A stretch of 64,000 nt of DNA from Paenibacillus naphthalenovorans (GCF_900099895.1 NZ_FNDY01000010.1:84454-148453), one strand, 5' to 3'; positions 9,365 through 17,359 are shown, counted from the stretch's first letter. The notes: a model not told the origin generated them from the letters alone. Numbers and translations: made by a program.

Positions 9365-11246
9365 AAGCGTTCCCTCCCTCTGTGACGGCATCCTTGAGTA
9401 CGACCGACATAACGGACGCCTGGCCTTTTTTCACCGTTTTATAAGGCGCAAAGCTCCATGACTTGACCTTATCGACGTTGGTGATCAGCATTGGCGTCGC
9501 CAGCGATTTACTGTTCTTTTTCACCCTGTTCAAATTGAACCGAACCAGCAGCTGACCAGGCTCCACCTGGTCTCCTTCTTTAACGAAGCAGGTGAAATAT
9601 TTCCCCTGAAGATGAGACGTGTCGATACCGATATGCAGCAGTACCTGAAGACCATGTTCCGTTTCGATACCAATCGCATGAAGCGACGGATATACATGGA
9701 TGATCTTACCGCCCACAGGAGCTACGAGTTCCCCCTTTTCAGGGAGAAAAGCTACCCCGTTGCCGACGATCTTCCCGGCAAAAATTTTGTCCGGCACTTC
9801 TTCCAGCGGAATCATGCGGCCCTGCATGGGCGAGTTGAACAGGACTTGCTTAATGTCCCTGCGCAGCGCCTTATTGATTTCCTCACGGATCAGCTCGGAA
9901 TAGGTGCCGAAAACCACCTGCACGTTCCCCCCGCCCAACCGGATGACTCCGGCTGCGCCCAGATGCTTAAGCGCCGCGGTGTCCATCAGACGATCGTTGA
10001 CGAGAGTCAGACGAAGGCGGGTAATGCAGGCTTCAATGTTCTTGATGTTGTTCTTTCCCCCCAGGGCCTGCAGAATCAGCGGGGAACGATAAGGAATATC
10101 CCCTGCCCACTCTTCCAGCTGCGAGCCTTCCTCGCGGCCGGGTGTAGGGATGCGGAATCGGCGTATCGCCCAACGAAACAAGACGTAATAGACCATTCCG
10201 TATGCCAGACCGATCGGGATGAGGAGCCAGCCGTTTTTCGCCAGGTGCAGGTTGATTAAAAAGTCGATCGCGCCTGCCGCGTAGGAGAACCCGTGGTGGA
10301 TGTCCAGAGCAAATGCAATCCACATCGCAAAACCGGAGAGAATGGCATGCACAATAAAAAGATACGGCGCCACGAATAAAAAGGCGAACTCGATCGGCTC
10401 CGTCACACCGGTTAAAAAACAGGCAAACGCCGCGGTTAAAAATGTGGCGCGAACTTTCGGCTTCAAGTCTTCGCGCGCTTCATGGATAATGGCCAGCGCA
10501 ATGGCCGGGAGCGCAAACATCATGATCGGATATAACCCGGCCATATAGAACCCTGCTTCGGGATCGCCGGCAAAAAAACGGGGCAGGTCTCCGAACACCG
10601 GCTGACCGTTAGCGTCGTAAGCCCCTAGCTGGAACCAGAAAAAATTATTAAACACGTGATGAAGACCTGAAGGCACCAACAGCCTGTGAATGATTCCATA
10701 CAAGAAGGTCCCGAATCCGCCCAGACCCAAGATGACATTCGTCAGCGCTTGCATGCCCGATTCCAAAGCAGGACCTATATGAATCATGACCACGATCAGA
10801 ATAAAAATGGCCAGACCCATAAGCAGCGGCACCATCCGCGGGCCACCGAAAAATTGTATATATTCGGGAAGCTGAATATGCTTCACCCGATGATAAATTA
10901 CCGCCGCCAGCAAACCGATCAGAATCCCGCCCGGAACTCCAAGCTGGAACGATTCGCCCAAAAAATGCTTCAGCGATTCACTGAACATATAATGCCCAAT
11001 TAAGGCCGACATTCCCGCTATGCCCGCGCTCTCCGTCAGGCCGAGCGCAACGCCCACGGCAAAAATCAGCGGCAAATAAGTAAAGATCGTCGTCCCGGCC
11101 ATCGTTAAAATTTCCCCGATTTGGGGCAATTGCATTTGTTCCCAAGGCAGCGAACCGAGACGCAGCAAAATGGCTGCAACGGGAAGCGTTATCGTGGGCA
11201 GCATCAAAGATCGGCCAAGCTGCTGCAGGTTTCCCATCCAATTCAA
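9357..11246 (-). CDS. ptsG: PTS EIICBA permease, glucose/N-acetylglucosamine type
   Basis: 629-residue membrane transporter that phosphorylates a hexose during uptake. The EIIC domain (about residues 1-370) has multiple helices and the conserved LLVPSGLHHVFNNFFWFQLG. The EIIB domain (about 385-460) has the phospho-cysteine in NIEACITRLRL. The EIIA domain (about 490-629) has GKIIHVYPSLHAIG and the phospho-histidine in VLLHIGIDTSHLQGK. The TTG start is backed by an AGGGGGAG SD. It is followed by ptsI with an overlap. Whether the substrate is glucose or GlcNAc cannot be decided from sequence alone; ptsG is the nearest familiar name. Confidence 0.88.
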   Translation of the reverse strand: MNWMGNLQQLGRSLMLPTITLPVAAILLRLGSLPWEQMQLPQIGEILTMAGTTIFTYLPLIFAVGVALGLTESAGIAGMSALIGHYMFSESLKHFLGESFQLGVPGGILIGLLAAVIYHRVKHIQLPEYIQFFGGPRMVPLLMGLAIFILIVVMIHIGPALESGMQALTNVILGLGGFGTFLYGIIHRLLVPSGLHHVFNNFFWFQLGAYDANGQPVFGDLPRFFAGDPEAGFYMAGLYPIMMFALPAIALAIIHEAREDLKPKVRATFLTAAFACFLTGVTEPIEFAFLFVAPYLFIVHAILSGFAMWIAFALDIHHGFSYAAGAIDFLINLHLAKNGWLLIPIGLAYGMVYYVLFRWAIRRFRIPTPGREEGSQLEEWAGDIPYRSPLILQALGGKNNIKNIEACITRLRLTLVNDRLMDTAALKHLGAAGVIRLGGGNVQVVFGTYSELIREEINKALRRDIKQVLFNSPMQGRMIPLEEVPDKIFAGKIVGNGVAFLPEKGELVAPVGGKIIHVYPSLHAIGIETEHGLQVLLHIGIDTSHLQGKYFTCFVKEGDQVEPGQLLVRFNLNRVKKNSKSLATPMLITNVDKVKSWSFAPYKTVKKGQASVMSVVLKDAVTEGGNAFD

Positions 11247-11274
11247 AGCAAGCCGCTCCCCCTTTCATATTAAG

Positions 11275-11303
11275 ATCGTAAGGCTTGGACACTTTTTTGT
11301 CAA
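11275..11303 (-). promoter_or_regulatory. Sigma-A promoter of the ptsG-ptsI operon
   Basis: Reverse strand: perfect TTGACA -35 (11298-11303), 17-base spacer, TACGAT -10 (11275-11280). The start point would be only about 20 bases from the TTG start codon, so there is no space for the antiterminator (RAT) leader that controls ptsG in B. subtilis. Confidence 0.72.
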
Positions 11304-11334
11304 ACAATGAAATGAAGCCTCCGCAAGAAAAAAA

Positions 11335-11358
11335 GAGACGGAAATGAATATCCGTCCC
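11335..11358 (-). terminator. Intrinsic terminator after the tandem-repeat protein gene
   Basis: GACGGA and TCCGTC pair around an eight-base loop and are followed on the reverse strand by CTCTTTTTTTC. It separates the repeat-protein gene from the ptsG promoter. Confidence 0.75.
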
Positions 11359-11378
11359 TTTTAACCAATCCCGATAAA

Positions 11379-12101
11379 TCAGACTTGATATCTGTTGATG
11401 CTGCTGACATTCACCCCGAATTGACTTTGAGACGGCTGTGTGGAGTCCGAGCGCAAATAGGCGTCATGGCCTTGTTGGTCTCCACGGTAGTTCGCCGTGT
11501 GATAAGACTGCGGGTTTTGATATTGTCCGTATTGTTGTTGTTGGTTGGAAACGCCGAATTGTTGGCTTATTCCCGCGTTGTACTGGCTGCCGAATTGGCT
11601 CGATTGACCGGCAAACCCGCTGTATTGGCTTTGGGACGGCTGGCTGGAATCCGAACGCAGGTAAGCATCATGACCCGCTTGATTCCCGCGGTAGTTCGCC
11701 GTATGATAAGACTGCGGGTTCTGGTATTGTCCGTATTGTTGTTGGTTGGAAACGCCGAATTGTTGGCTTATTCCCGCGTTGTACTGGCTGCCGAATTGGC
11801 TCGATTGACTGGCAAACCCGCTGTATTGGCTTTGGGACGGCTGGCTGGAATCCGAACGCAGGTAAGCATCATGACCCGCTTGATTCCCGCGGTAGTTGGC
11901 GGTGTGGTAAGATCCGGCGTTTTGATTAGAACCGAAAGACGAATTCCACTGATTGTTCGTTCCTTGGTTCAAGGATTGGTTATACTGGGATTGAACATAG
12001 CCCACCGGTTGGTATTTGGTTTCATACCCGCGGTACTGGGAACCGTAATGAGCTCCTGCCTGATTTTGAACATTGTTTTGGAAGCCCTGTTGATTATACA
12101 T
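11379..12101 (-). CDS. Glutamine/serine/tyrosine-rich tandem-repeat protein, function unknown
   Basis: 240-residue low-complexity protein with no membrane segment or signal peptide. It holds three copies of a 26-28 residue block built on SYHTANYRGNQAGHDAYLR followed by SDSSQPSQSQ, separated by linkers rich in Gln, Tyr, Ser and Gly (for example SNQQQYGQYQNPQ). The repeat unit is 67-68 residues long. There is a strong AAGGAGG SD six bases before the ATG. I do not recognise a characterised family. The composition (Q, Y, S, H, no Cys) resembles that of structural spore-coat or surface-matrix proteins, but that is inference. The SD lies in one arm of a long inverted repeat (see separate entry). 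Confidence 0.85.
   Translation of the reverse strand: MYNQQGFQNNVQNQAGAHYGSQYRGYETKYQPVGYVQSQYNQSLNQGTNNQWNSSFGSNQNAGSYHTANYRGNQAGHDAYLRSDSSQPSQSQYSGFASQSSQFGSQYNAGISQQFGVSNQQQYGQYQNPQSYHTANYRGNQAGHDAYLRSDSSQPSQSQYSGFAGQSSQFGSQYNAGISQQFGVSNQQQQYGQYQNPQSYHTANYRGDQQGHDAYLRSDSTQPSQSQFGVNVSSINRYQV
11498..11905 (-). repeat. Two near-identical ~204-bp tandem repeats inside the repeat-protein gene
   Basis: The DNA from about 11501 recurs at 11705 with period 204, and a partial third copy begins at 11906 (spacing 201, one Gln codon fewer). Copies differ by only a handful of bases, which suggests recent duplication or ongoing homogenisation, so copy number may vary between strains. Confidence 0.85.
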
Positions 12102-12102
12102 G

Positions 12103-12201
12103 AAAATCCTCCTTGAATGAGATTAAGAAGTCTTCCGGTTCCGGCGCACATTCGTCCGTTCTATTCCGAAAGCCTTTCTTATTTTCTTCAAGGAGGATTT
12201 T
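12103..12201 (-). promoter_or_regulatory. Long inverted repeat covering the SD of the tandem-repeat protein gene
   Basis: AAAATCCTCCTTGAA at 12103-12117 and TTCAAGGAGGATTTT at 12187-12201 are perfect 15-base complements, 69 bases apart. In a reverse-strand transcript that starts upstream (for example thiE read-through), the first arm can pair with the SD and close the ribosome site. A transcript that starts inside the 69-base loop would lack the first arm and keep the SD free. Confidence 0.7.
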
Positions 12202-12234
12202 TTTTATAACCTTGCCGGATCTTTTTTTCAATCG

Positions 12235-12882
12235 TCAGCGTGCGCCAAGCACTTCCAGCTTCAGCCGTTCGGCGGCAAGACGCGGATCCCGGCTATGAAC
12301 AATGGCGGATACGACGGCTACGCCGTCCGCACCGGCCGCTACAACGGGGGCGGCTTGTCCGTGTCCGATTCCCCCTATGCCAACCATGGGAATGCGGCTC
12401 CAGCGCTGCTTGATTTGGCCGAGAAGCCGGGTGCCGATCGGCTCGCCTGCATCGCCTTTGGTCAGTGTGGAGTAGATGGCCCCGACACCCAGATAATCCG
12501 CCCCGTTCTGCACTGCCCATTCCACTTCTTCCATCGTCCCTGCGGAGATCCCGACGATGGCGTCCTTGCCCATCAGCCTGCGCGCCTCCGAGCCGGGAAG
12601 ATCGTCCTGGCCTACATGAACGCCGTCGGCTTCAAGCAGTAAGGCAACGTCTACCCTATCATTAACAATAAAGGGAACGCCGAACTCCCGGCATAATTCC
12701 CGGATCGGCCGGGCCTCCTTCAGAACCCGGGATAACGGCGCTTTCTTCTCTCTGAGCTGCAGCATCGTAATGCCGCCTTCCAAAGCAGCCTTCGCCGTTT
12801 CAAGGGCGGTTCTTCCCTCATAAGCGTCAAGCCCCATAACCAAATAAACAGCTAAACGATTTTGCAGGTTTTCCCGAAACAA
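12235..12882 (-). CDS. thiE: Thiamine-phosphate synthase
   Basis: 215-residue TIM-barrel enzyme that joins the hydroxymethylpyrimidine and thiazole phosphates into thiamine phosphate. Motifs are ITMLQLREK near residue 40, VPFIVNDRVDVALLLEADGVHVGQDDLP (pyrophosphate and metal ligands), YLGVGAIYSTLTKGDA, and the phosphate loop VGIGGIG. TTG start with GGAGGG seven bases upstream; the SD lies inside the last codons of the preceding CoA-binding gene, so the two are coupled. Other thi genes are not nearby and no TPP riboswitch is visible in front of it. Confidence 0.94.
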   Translation of the reverse strand: MFRENLQNRLAVYLVMGLDAYEGRTALETAKAALEGGITMLQLREKKAPLSRVLKEARPIRELCREFGVPFIVNDRVDVALLLEADGVHVGQDDLPGSEARRLMGKDAIVGISAGTMEEVEWAVQNGADYLGVGAIYSTLTKGDAGEPIGTRLLGQIKQRWSRIPMVGIGGIGHGQAAPVVAAGADGVAVVSAIVHSRDPRLAAERLKLEVLGAR

Positions 12883-12883
12883 C

Positions 12884-13312
12884 TTACTTCCCTCCAGGCA
12901 GCAAAATGGAATCCTCTACCTTGATGCAGCGGTCCATAATCACTTCAAGCCCCCCGGCTTTGGCAATATCCGCCGCTTCTTCATTGTAAATGCCCAACTG
13001 CAGCCACAACACCTTAGCTCCGATACGTACCGCTTCCTCAGCCACCGGAACCGTTTGTTCGCTTCTCCGGAAGACGTTGACGATATCGACCGGTTCCGGG
13101 ATATCCGCCAGCGATTTGTAGCAAGCTTCACCCAGAATCGTACCGTTGACCATCGGATTGACCGGAATGATGCGGTAGCCCTTCTTTTGCATGGCCTCCG
13201 ACACCATATAAGACTCCCTGTCGGGCTTGTCGGACAAGCCAACCACAGCAATATTCTTTGCATTCACCAATATTTCTTTAATGGCCTCGCGAGACGGATT
13301 TTGAAACGGCAT
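12884..13312 (-). CDS. CoA-binding (YccU-like) Rossmann protein
   Basis: 142-residue single-domain protein of the CoA_binding family, resembling the nucleotide-binding domain of succinyl-CoA synthetase. Motifs: NIAVVGLSDKPDRESYMV (glycine-rich loop), YRIIPVNPM, and VLWLQLGIYNEEA near the C-terminus. Members are widespread and mostly uncharacterised. I start it at the ATG at 13312 with GGAG eight bases upstream rather than at a GTG nine bases earlier that abuts the SD. Its stop is one base from the thiE start codon, so the pair is co-translated. Confidence 0.88.
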   Translation of the reverse strand: MPFQNPSREAIKEILVNAKNIAVVGLSDKPDRESYMVSEAMQKKGYRIIPVNPMVNGTILGEACYKSLADIPEPVDIVNVFRRSEQTVPVAEEAVRIGAKVLWLQLGIYNEEAADIAKAGGLEVIMDRCIKVEDSILLPGGK

Positions 13313-13334
13313 CCTGCTCACTCCTTATCACATA

Positions 13335-14174
13335 TTATTTTGTATAGCTGAGCGCCTGGCTCCCCATCGCTTCCCAGGTTGCCAAAAATTGTGTTTTTTC
13401 AATCTTGTGCTTGCCTTTTCCCGACAGGGGATCATTCACATACACATACTCCTCGTCAAAGCCCACAAGCAATACGGCATGCACCATGAAGGTGGATTGA
13501 AACGGTCCGATCGGCGTATCCCATACGACCCATTTGCTCGGCACTTTATAATCGATGGTCGTCCACACCACAGAGGGAATGCCTTGAATCAATTGATCTT
13601 CAAGCTTAGAGAACGGCTCCCGCGTCATATCGACAGCCGTGGGCACATACGCCTTCAGCAGGTCGAACAATGCCGTATGATAAATGCTGAAGCCTTTGCC
13701 CGCGCCCGTCACCTCTCCGACAAAACCCAGGTTCGGGTTGCCCCAATAAGCGATAGAGCCGTCCTTGTTGTAACGGATCGGAGTTGCATCCCGCTTCATC
13801 TCTTTGGCAAGCTCCATCTTCGATTTGTTCACGCCGTAATACTGAAGCAGCATCGTCAGGCTTGTGACCTCGCAGCCGGAAGGGAGCTCCGGAAGCTGGC
13901 GGACAACGGGCGCGTCCAGCACGACGCTTTTGGGTCTGGGTTCTGCCGGCTTCTCTACTGCAGCATCGGCGTTATTCCCGTTAGGGGTCGGAGTTCCCTG
14001 CGCCGATTGGTCCGCATGGACAACGGGTCCGCTTAAAACGGGTTCATTCAACCATGCCTGTCCGGTGATTTTGCCGTATAACAGGACGGCAAAAACGCCG
14101 CTGGCGAACAGCAGTCCCGCAATCAGAAAGAGACCTAACGTAACTTGAATACCTTTCCACAAGATGGTCATCAT
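13335..14174 (-). CDS. Membrane-anchored C39-like cysteine peptidase
   Basis: 279 residues: an N-terminal hydrophobic anchor (about residues 8-33), a Pro/Asn-rich linker, then a papain-like fold of the Peptidase_C39_2 type. The presumed catalytic cysteine is in LPELPSGCEVTSLTMLLQYY and the histidine in FMVHAVLLVGFDEEYVYVND, which also supplies the downstream Asp/Asn. The catalytic domain should face outside. Substrate unknown; similar genes occur singly in many Firmicutes. It sits between aroA and the thiE pair on the same strand. Confidence 0.83.
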   Translation of the reverse strand: MMTILWKGIQVTLGLFLIAGLLFASGVFAVLLYGKITGQAWLNEPVLSGPVVHADQSAQGTPTPNGNNADAAVEKPAEPRPKSVVLDAPVVRQLPELPSGCEVTSLTMLLQYYGVNKSKMELAKEMKRDATPIRYNKDGSIAYWGNPNLGFVGEVTGAGKGFSIYHTALFDLLKAYVPTAVDMTREPFSKLEDQLIQGIPSVVWTTIDYKVPSKWVVWDTPIGPFQSTFMVHAVLLVGFDEEYVYVNDPLSGKGKHKIEKTQFLATWEAMGSQALSYTK

Positions 14175-14218
14175 TTAAACACCGCCTGGCCGCAAACGGA
14201 TTATTCATCCTGGCTTTT

Positions 14219-15514
14219 TTATTCCTGTACGAGCTCGATGTTCGCACCCAGAGAGAGGAGATGTTCAAAATATTGCGGGTACGACTTGGCTACATGATGC
14301 GCATCGTTAATGACAAGACCCTTATCCGAACGCAATCCTGCAACCGTCAGCGCCATAATGACGCGGTGATCGTAATGCGCGTTGATTTCCACGCCGCCGG
14401 CAATGCCTTGCGGACGACCGTGGACAATGATTTCGCTTTGTCTTTCTTCCACATCCGCGCCCGCCTTGCGCAGCTCGGTTACGAAGTCGGTAATACGGTC
14501 GCATTCCTTATAGCGAAGATTCTCGACATTGTAAAAACGGGAAGTGCCTTCCGCAAACAGGGATGCCGCCACCATGGCCAGAACGGCATCGGTAAAATGA
14601 TCGCCGTCAAACTCACCGGCCTTCAGCTTTTGGCTGCCGCGTACGCGAACGACATCGTTCTCGTGAGTCAAGTTCACGCCCATCGCCCGCAGCACGTCCA
14701 CCACGGCTCGCTCTCCCTGCTTGCTGTCCTTGGAAAGGCGAAGTACCGAGACATCCGAATTTGTAACACTGGCTGCAGCCAGTATCGCAGCCGATCCCGG
14801 ATAATCGCCTTGTACTACATACTTTTGCGGCAGATATTGCTGTCTTCCGGGAATTTTGTAATGCATCAGATCGTCGGAAGCTTCGATCCGGATGCCCGCT
14901 TGCGCAATCACTTCGAGTGTCTGCCCTACAATGACCTTGGATTTCAAGTCATGAAGCACCGTAATTTCACTGTCTTCCTCCAAAAGCGGCGTCATGAACA
15001 AAAGCGAGCTTAAAAATTGCGAGCTGACGTTGCCGGAAACCGTGATCTTGCCGCCGCGCGGCTGCCCGCCGCGGATCGTAATCGGAAGCTTGCCGTCCCG
15101 ATGCTCCACCTGGACACCCATTTGCTGCAGAGCGTCGATCAAGTCGTCATGAGGTCTTTTTCCGAGTGAGTCCGGATAGGTATTCACAAAGGTCACTTCG
15201 GGGCAAAAAGCGGCCACGGACATCAAAAATCGCAGCACAGCCCCCGCATTGCCAACGTTCAGCTCTTTCACATGTTTAGGATTGCGGCCGAAGCCGCGAA
15301 TCGTCATTTTCTCATCGTCCTCTTCAATCACCGCTCCCAGATCACGGATGCATCGGCGCATCGCATCGCTGTCCTCGCTGTGAGCCGGGTAGTACACGGT
15401 GCTCGTTCCATCCGCCAGTGCGCCGATCAGCAAATAGCGAGTCGTGTAATTTTTGGAAGACAGCGCATTGATCGTTCCTTCCAGGCGCGGCGTTGGTTTA
15501 ACAATTGCTCTCAT
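14219..15514 (-). CDS. aroA: 3-phosphoshikimate 1-carboxyvinyltransferase (EPSP synthase), divergent
   Basis: 431-residue enzyme that adds enolpyruvate from PEP to shikimate 3-phosphate. Recognisable blocks: GNVSSQFLSSLLFMTPLL, FTDAVLAMVAASLFAEGT, NVENLRYKECDRI, YDHRVIMAL and AKSYPQYFEHL. It departs from consensus in two substrate loops. The usual KSxSNR near residue 21 reads KNYTTR (Asn where S3P-binding Ser is usual), and the PEP/glyphosate loop NAGTAMRP reads NAGAVLRF at residues 89-96. Catalytic Asp, Glu, Arg and Lys positions look intact. A good AAGGAGAG SD precedes the ATG. aroK lies in the same direction about 1.2 kb upstream. Confidence 0.9.
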   Translation of the reverse strand: MRAIVKPTPRLEGTINALSSKNYTTRYLLIGALADGTSTVYYPAHSEDSDAMRRCIRDLGAVIEEDDEKMTIRGFGRNPKHVKELNVGNAGAVLRFLMSVAAFCPEVTFVNTYPDSLGKRPHDDLIDALQQMGVQVEHRDGKLPITIRGGQPRGGKITVSGNVSSQFLSSLLFMTPLLEEDSEITVLHDLKSKVIVGQTLEVIAQAGIRIEASDDLMHYKIPGRQQYLPQKYVVQGDYPGSAAILAAASVTNSDVSVLRLSKDSKQGERAVVDVLRAMGVNLTHENDVVRVRGSQKLKAGEFDGDHFTDAVLAMVAASLFAEGTSRFYNVENLRYKECDRITDFVTELRKAGADVEERQSEIIVHGRPQGIAGGVEINAHYDHRVIMALTVAGLRSDKGLVINDAHHVAKSYPQYFEHLLSLGANIELVQE

Positions 15515-15529
15515 CGTAAGTATCTCTCC

Positions 15530-15889
15530 TTATATGATGTATCCTAAATAAACAAAGGCTATCCCCGCCGTATAAGTGAGTCCCATATATATCCAGGCGG
15601 AACGCTTGCGGCCTTGCGCCATCAGGTCCCAAGACTCCAGCTTGAAAGTGGAAAATGTGGTGAAAGCCCCGAGAAATCCGCTTCCGAGCAGAGCCATCAT
15701 CCGGGTATCCGCCCCATGGCCCCATAGCCAGCCGAGCAAAAAGGCTCCCAGGACATTAACTGAAAGCGTACCGTAAGGAATCGGGCCGGGAAACCGCTTG
15801 GCGATCCTCCCGCTCATCCAATATCGGCTGATCGCTCCCCCGAAGCCTCCAGCGGCCACCAAAACCATATACAGCAATGTATTCGACAT
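15530..15889 (-). CDS. crcB: Fluoride channel CrcB/Fluc, subunit 1
   Basis: 119-residue four-helix membrane protein that exports fluoride. Signatures: GGFGGAISRYWMSG, YGTLSVNVLGAFLLG, and the sodium/fluoride-site motif GFLGAFTTFSTFKLES. Starts at the ATG at 15889, which shares one base with the stop codon of the preceding crcB copy; the longer open frame upstream overlaps that gene and is not credible. Two adjacent, non-identical copies normally form an antiparallel heterodimer. Confidence 0.92.
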   Translation of the reverse strand: MSNTLLYMVLVAAGGFGGAISRYWMSGRIAKRFPGPIPYGTLSVNVLGAFLLGWLWGHGADTRMMALLGSGFLGAFTTFSTFKLESWDLMAQGRKRSAWIYMGLTYTAGIAFVYLGYII

Positions 15890-16272
15890 CACTCGGCAGA
15901 ACCCCTTTTCGCAAACAGGACATGGGAACGTCGGCCAAGATGAACGCACAACAGCCCGCCCCATAAGCTGATCAAAAAGTAAACCGCGGTGCTTGCATAC
16001 TGTCCGTGCCCAAGCAATTCAAAAAACTCCCAGCTTAGGGCGGAAAACGTCGTGAACGATCCGATAAATCCCGTCGTCACGGCAGCTCTGATCCGGGGAT
16101 ACCGGCCCAGTCTCACAGAATAAGCGAATCGGCCCAGCAGCAAACAACCGGCAAGATTGCACAGCAGGGTCCCCCAAGGGAAATGTGAGTTCCCATGGTT
16201 TAAAGCAAGAGACATCCCGTAGCGGGCCAAGGCTCCGGCCACACCCGCCAGACCTATGTATACTGCTGTCAT
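15889..16272 (-). CDS. crcB: Fluoride channel CrcB/Fluc, subunit 2
   Basis: 127-residue partner of the next gene. Motifs AGVAGALARYGMSLAL, FPWGTLLCNLAGCLLLGRF and GFIGSFTTFSALSWEFFELL match the family in the same order as in subunit 1. ATG at 16272 chosen because AGGAGGG lies eight bases upstream. I looked for a fluoride (crcB) riboswitch in the short region before it and saw none. The gene pair stands alone in front of aroA. Confidence 0.92.
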   Translation of the reverse strand: MTAVYIGLAGVAGALARYGMSLALNHGNSHFPWGTLLCNLAGCLLLGRFAYSVRLGRYPRIRAAVTTGFIGSFTTFSALSWEFFELLGHGQYASTAVYFLISLWGGLLCVHLGRRSHVLFAKRGSAE

Positions 16273-16395
16273 CTCTATATCCCTCCTGGTGTGCGGCATG
16301 AATAGGTTTGACACAGCTTCTATTTTTTCATTATGATGAAATCGTTATGATGAATTCATTCGCCATAAGGCTATCCCCATAAGGAGGACTATTCC

Positions 16396-16689
16396 ATGCA
16401 GACGATCACTCCAGCAGAAGTCAAACAGCGAATCGAGAGCGGCGAGAAGCTTTTTATTCTTGATGTCCGCGAACCGGAAGAAATCGCTCTCGGGATGATT
16501 CCGGGCGCGAAGTCGATTCCCCTCATGCAAATTCCCGAACGGCTTGCGGAAATTCCGCAGGATGGAGAAACGATTCTCGTCTGCCGCAGCGGCAACCGAA
16601 GCGGCAGAGCCTATGAATACCTGGAAGCGCAAGGCTTCAAAGGACTCAAAAACATGACCGGCGGGATGCTGGAATGGGAAACGCTCTAA
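16396..16689 (+). CDS. Single-domain rhodanese
   Basis: 97-residue cytoplasmic sulfurtransferase-fold protein. It begins ITPAEVKQRI, has FILDVREPEEI, the active-site loop VCRSGNRSGRAYEYL with the catalytic cysteine, and ends in a typical LKNMTGGMLEWE. The six-residue active loop (CRSGNR) is that of sulfurtransferases rather than the longer Cdc25/arsenate-reductase loop. AAGGAGGA SD before the ATG. Its 3' end overlaps the 3' end of convergent aroK by four bases. Confidence 0.92.
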   Translation: MQTITPAEVKQRIESGEKLFILDVREPEEIALGMIPGAKSIPLMQIPERLAEIPQDGETILVCRSGNRSGRAYEYLEAQGFKGLKNMTGGMLEWETL

Positions 16690-17198
16690 GCGTTTCCTAT
16701 TCTGCTGCATATGATCTCGACGATGCGGTCTACCGGTAAGCCATCCGTATCCACCTTCAAATCCGCAAAGTCGTAAGCATGTTCCCTGCTTTTCGCAATG
16801 TGTTTTACCCGTTCCTCCAGATGACCTTGAAGAAGCGGGCGGCTTTGATCCCCTTTAACGCGCTCGATAATAGTCTCTACCGAGGCAAAGAGAGCAACGA
16901 CAAACCCGTTCTCTTTCATGGCAAGGCGGTTCAGTTCAAGCAGTACCGCTCCGCCGCCCGTAGAGACAACCTGCTCGCTTCGCTTCAGCACATTCCCTAT
17001 GATTTCGCTTTCCGCCTTCCGAAACGCCTCTTCTCCCAACTTGGCAAACATGTCGCTGATGCTCATGCCTTGGCTTCTTACGATCTCTGAATCCGTGTCG
17101 ACATAGGTCCAGCCCAACTTGGCGGACAGCGCTTGTCCTACTGTCGATTTGCCCGATCCCATCAAACCGACCAGTACAATATTGCGGTTCATTTCCAT
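16686..17198 (-). CDS. aroK: Shikimate kinase
   Basis: 170-residue P-loop kinase of the shikimate pathway, one step before EPSP synthase. P-loop GLMGSGKSTVG at residues 11-21, shikimate-binding DTDSEI, AFRKAESEII, and STGGGAVL; lid arginine in KGDQSRPLL. GAGGTG SD before the ATG. It is transcribed toward a convergent rhodanese gene, with aroA further on in the same direction. No other aro genes are linked. Confidence 0.95.
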   Translation of the reverse strand: MEMNRNIVLVGLMGSGKSTVGQALSAKLGWTYVDTDSEIVRSQGMSISDMFAKLGEEAFRKAESEIIGNVLKRSEQVVSTGGGAVLLELNRLAMKENGFVVALFASVETIIERVKGDQSRPLLQGHLEERVKHIAKSREHAYDFADLKVDTDGLPVDRIVEIICSRIGNA

Positions 17199-17359
17199 GC
17201 TGCACCTCTGGCTAAAGTCTTTAAACTTACCCTATCATATCACAGCTTGTCCCAACGTGAATAGAAAGTTTAGTGAACACATATGATGGATGTGAATAAA
17301 TCCCAGCTTAAACAGTCAAGCTGATAATGCTGTATAGCTGCGAAAGGAGATCCTTTATT

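Noticed and set aside
11385..12116. Open frames on the + strand across the tandem-repeat gene
   Set aside because: They mirror the repetitive reverse-strand gene, lack SD sites, and give Leu/Val/Arg-rich repeats with no protein character.
16273..16395. Fluoride riboswitch before crcB
   Set aside because: No GATGACTCCT-like core or matching stems found on the reverse strand.
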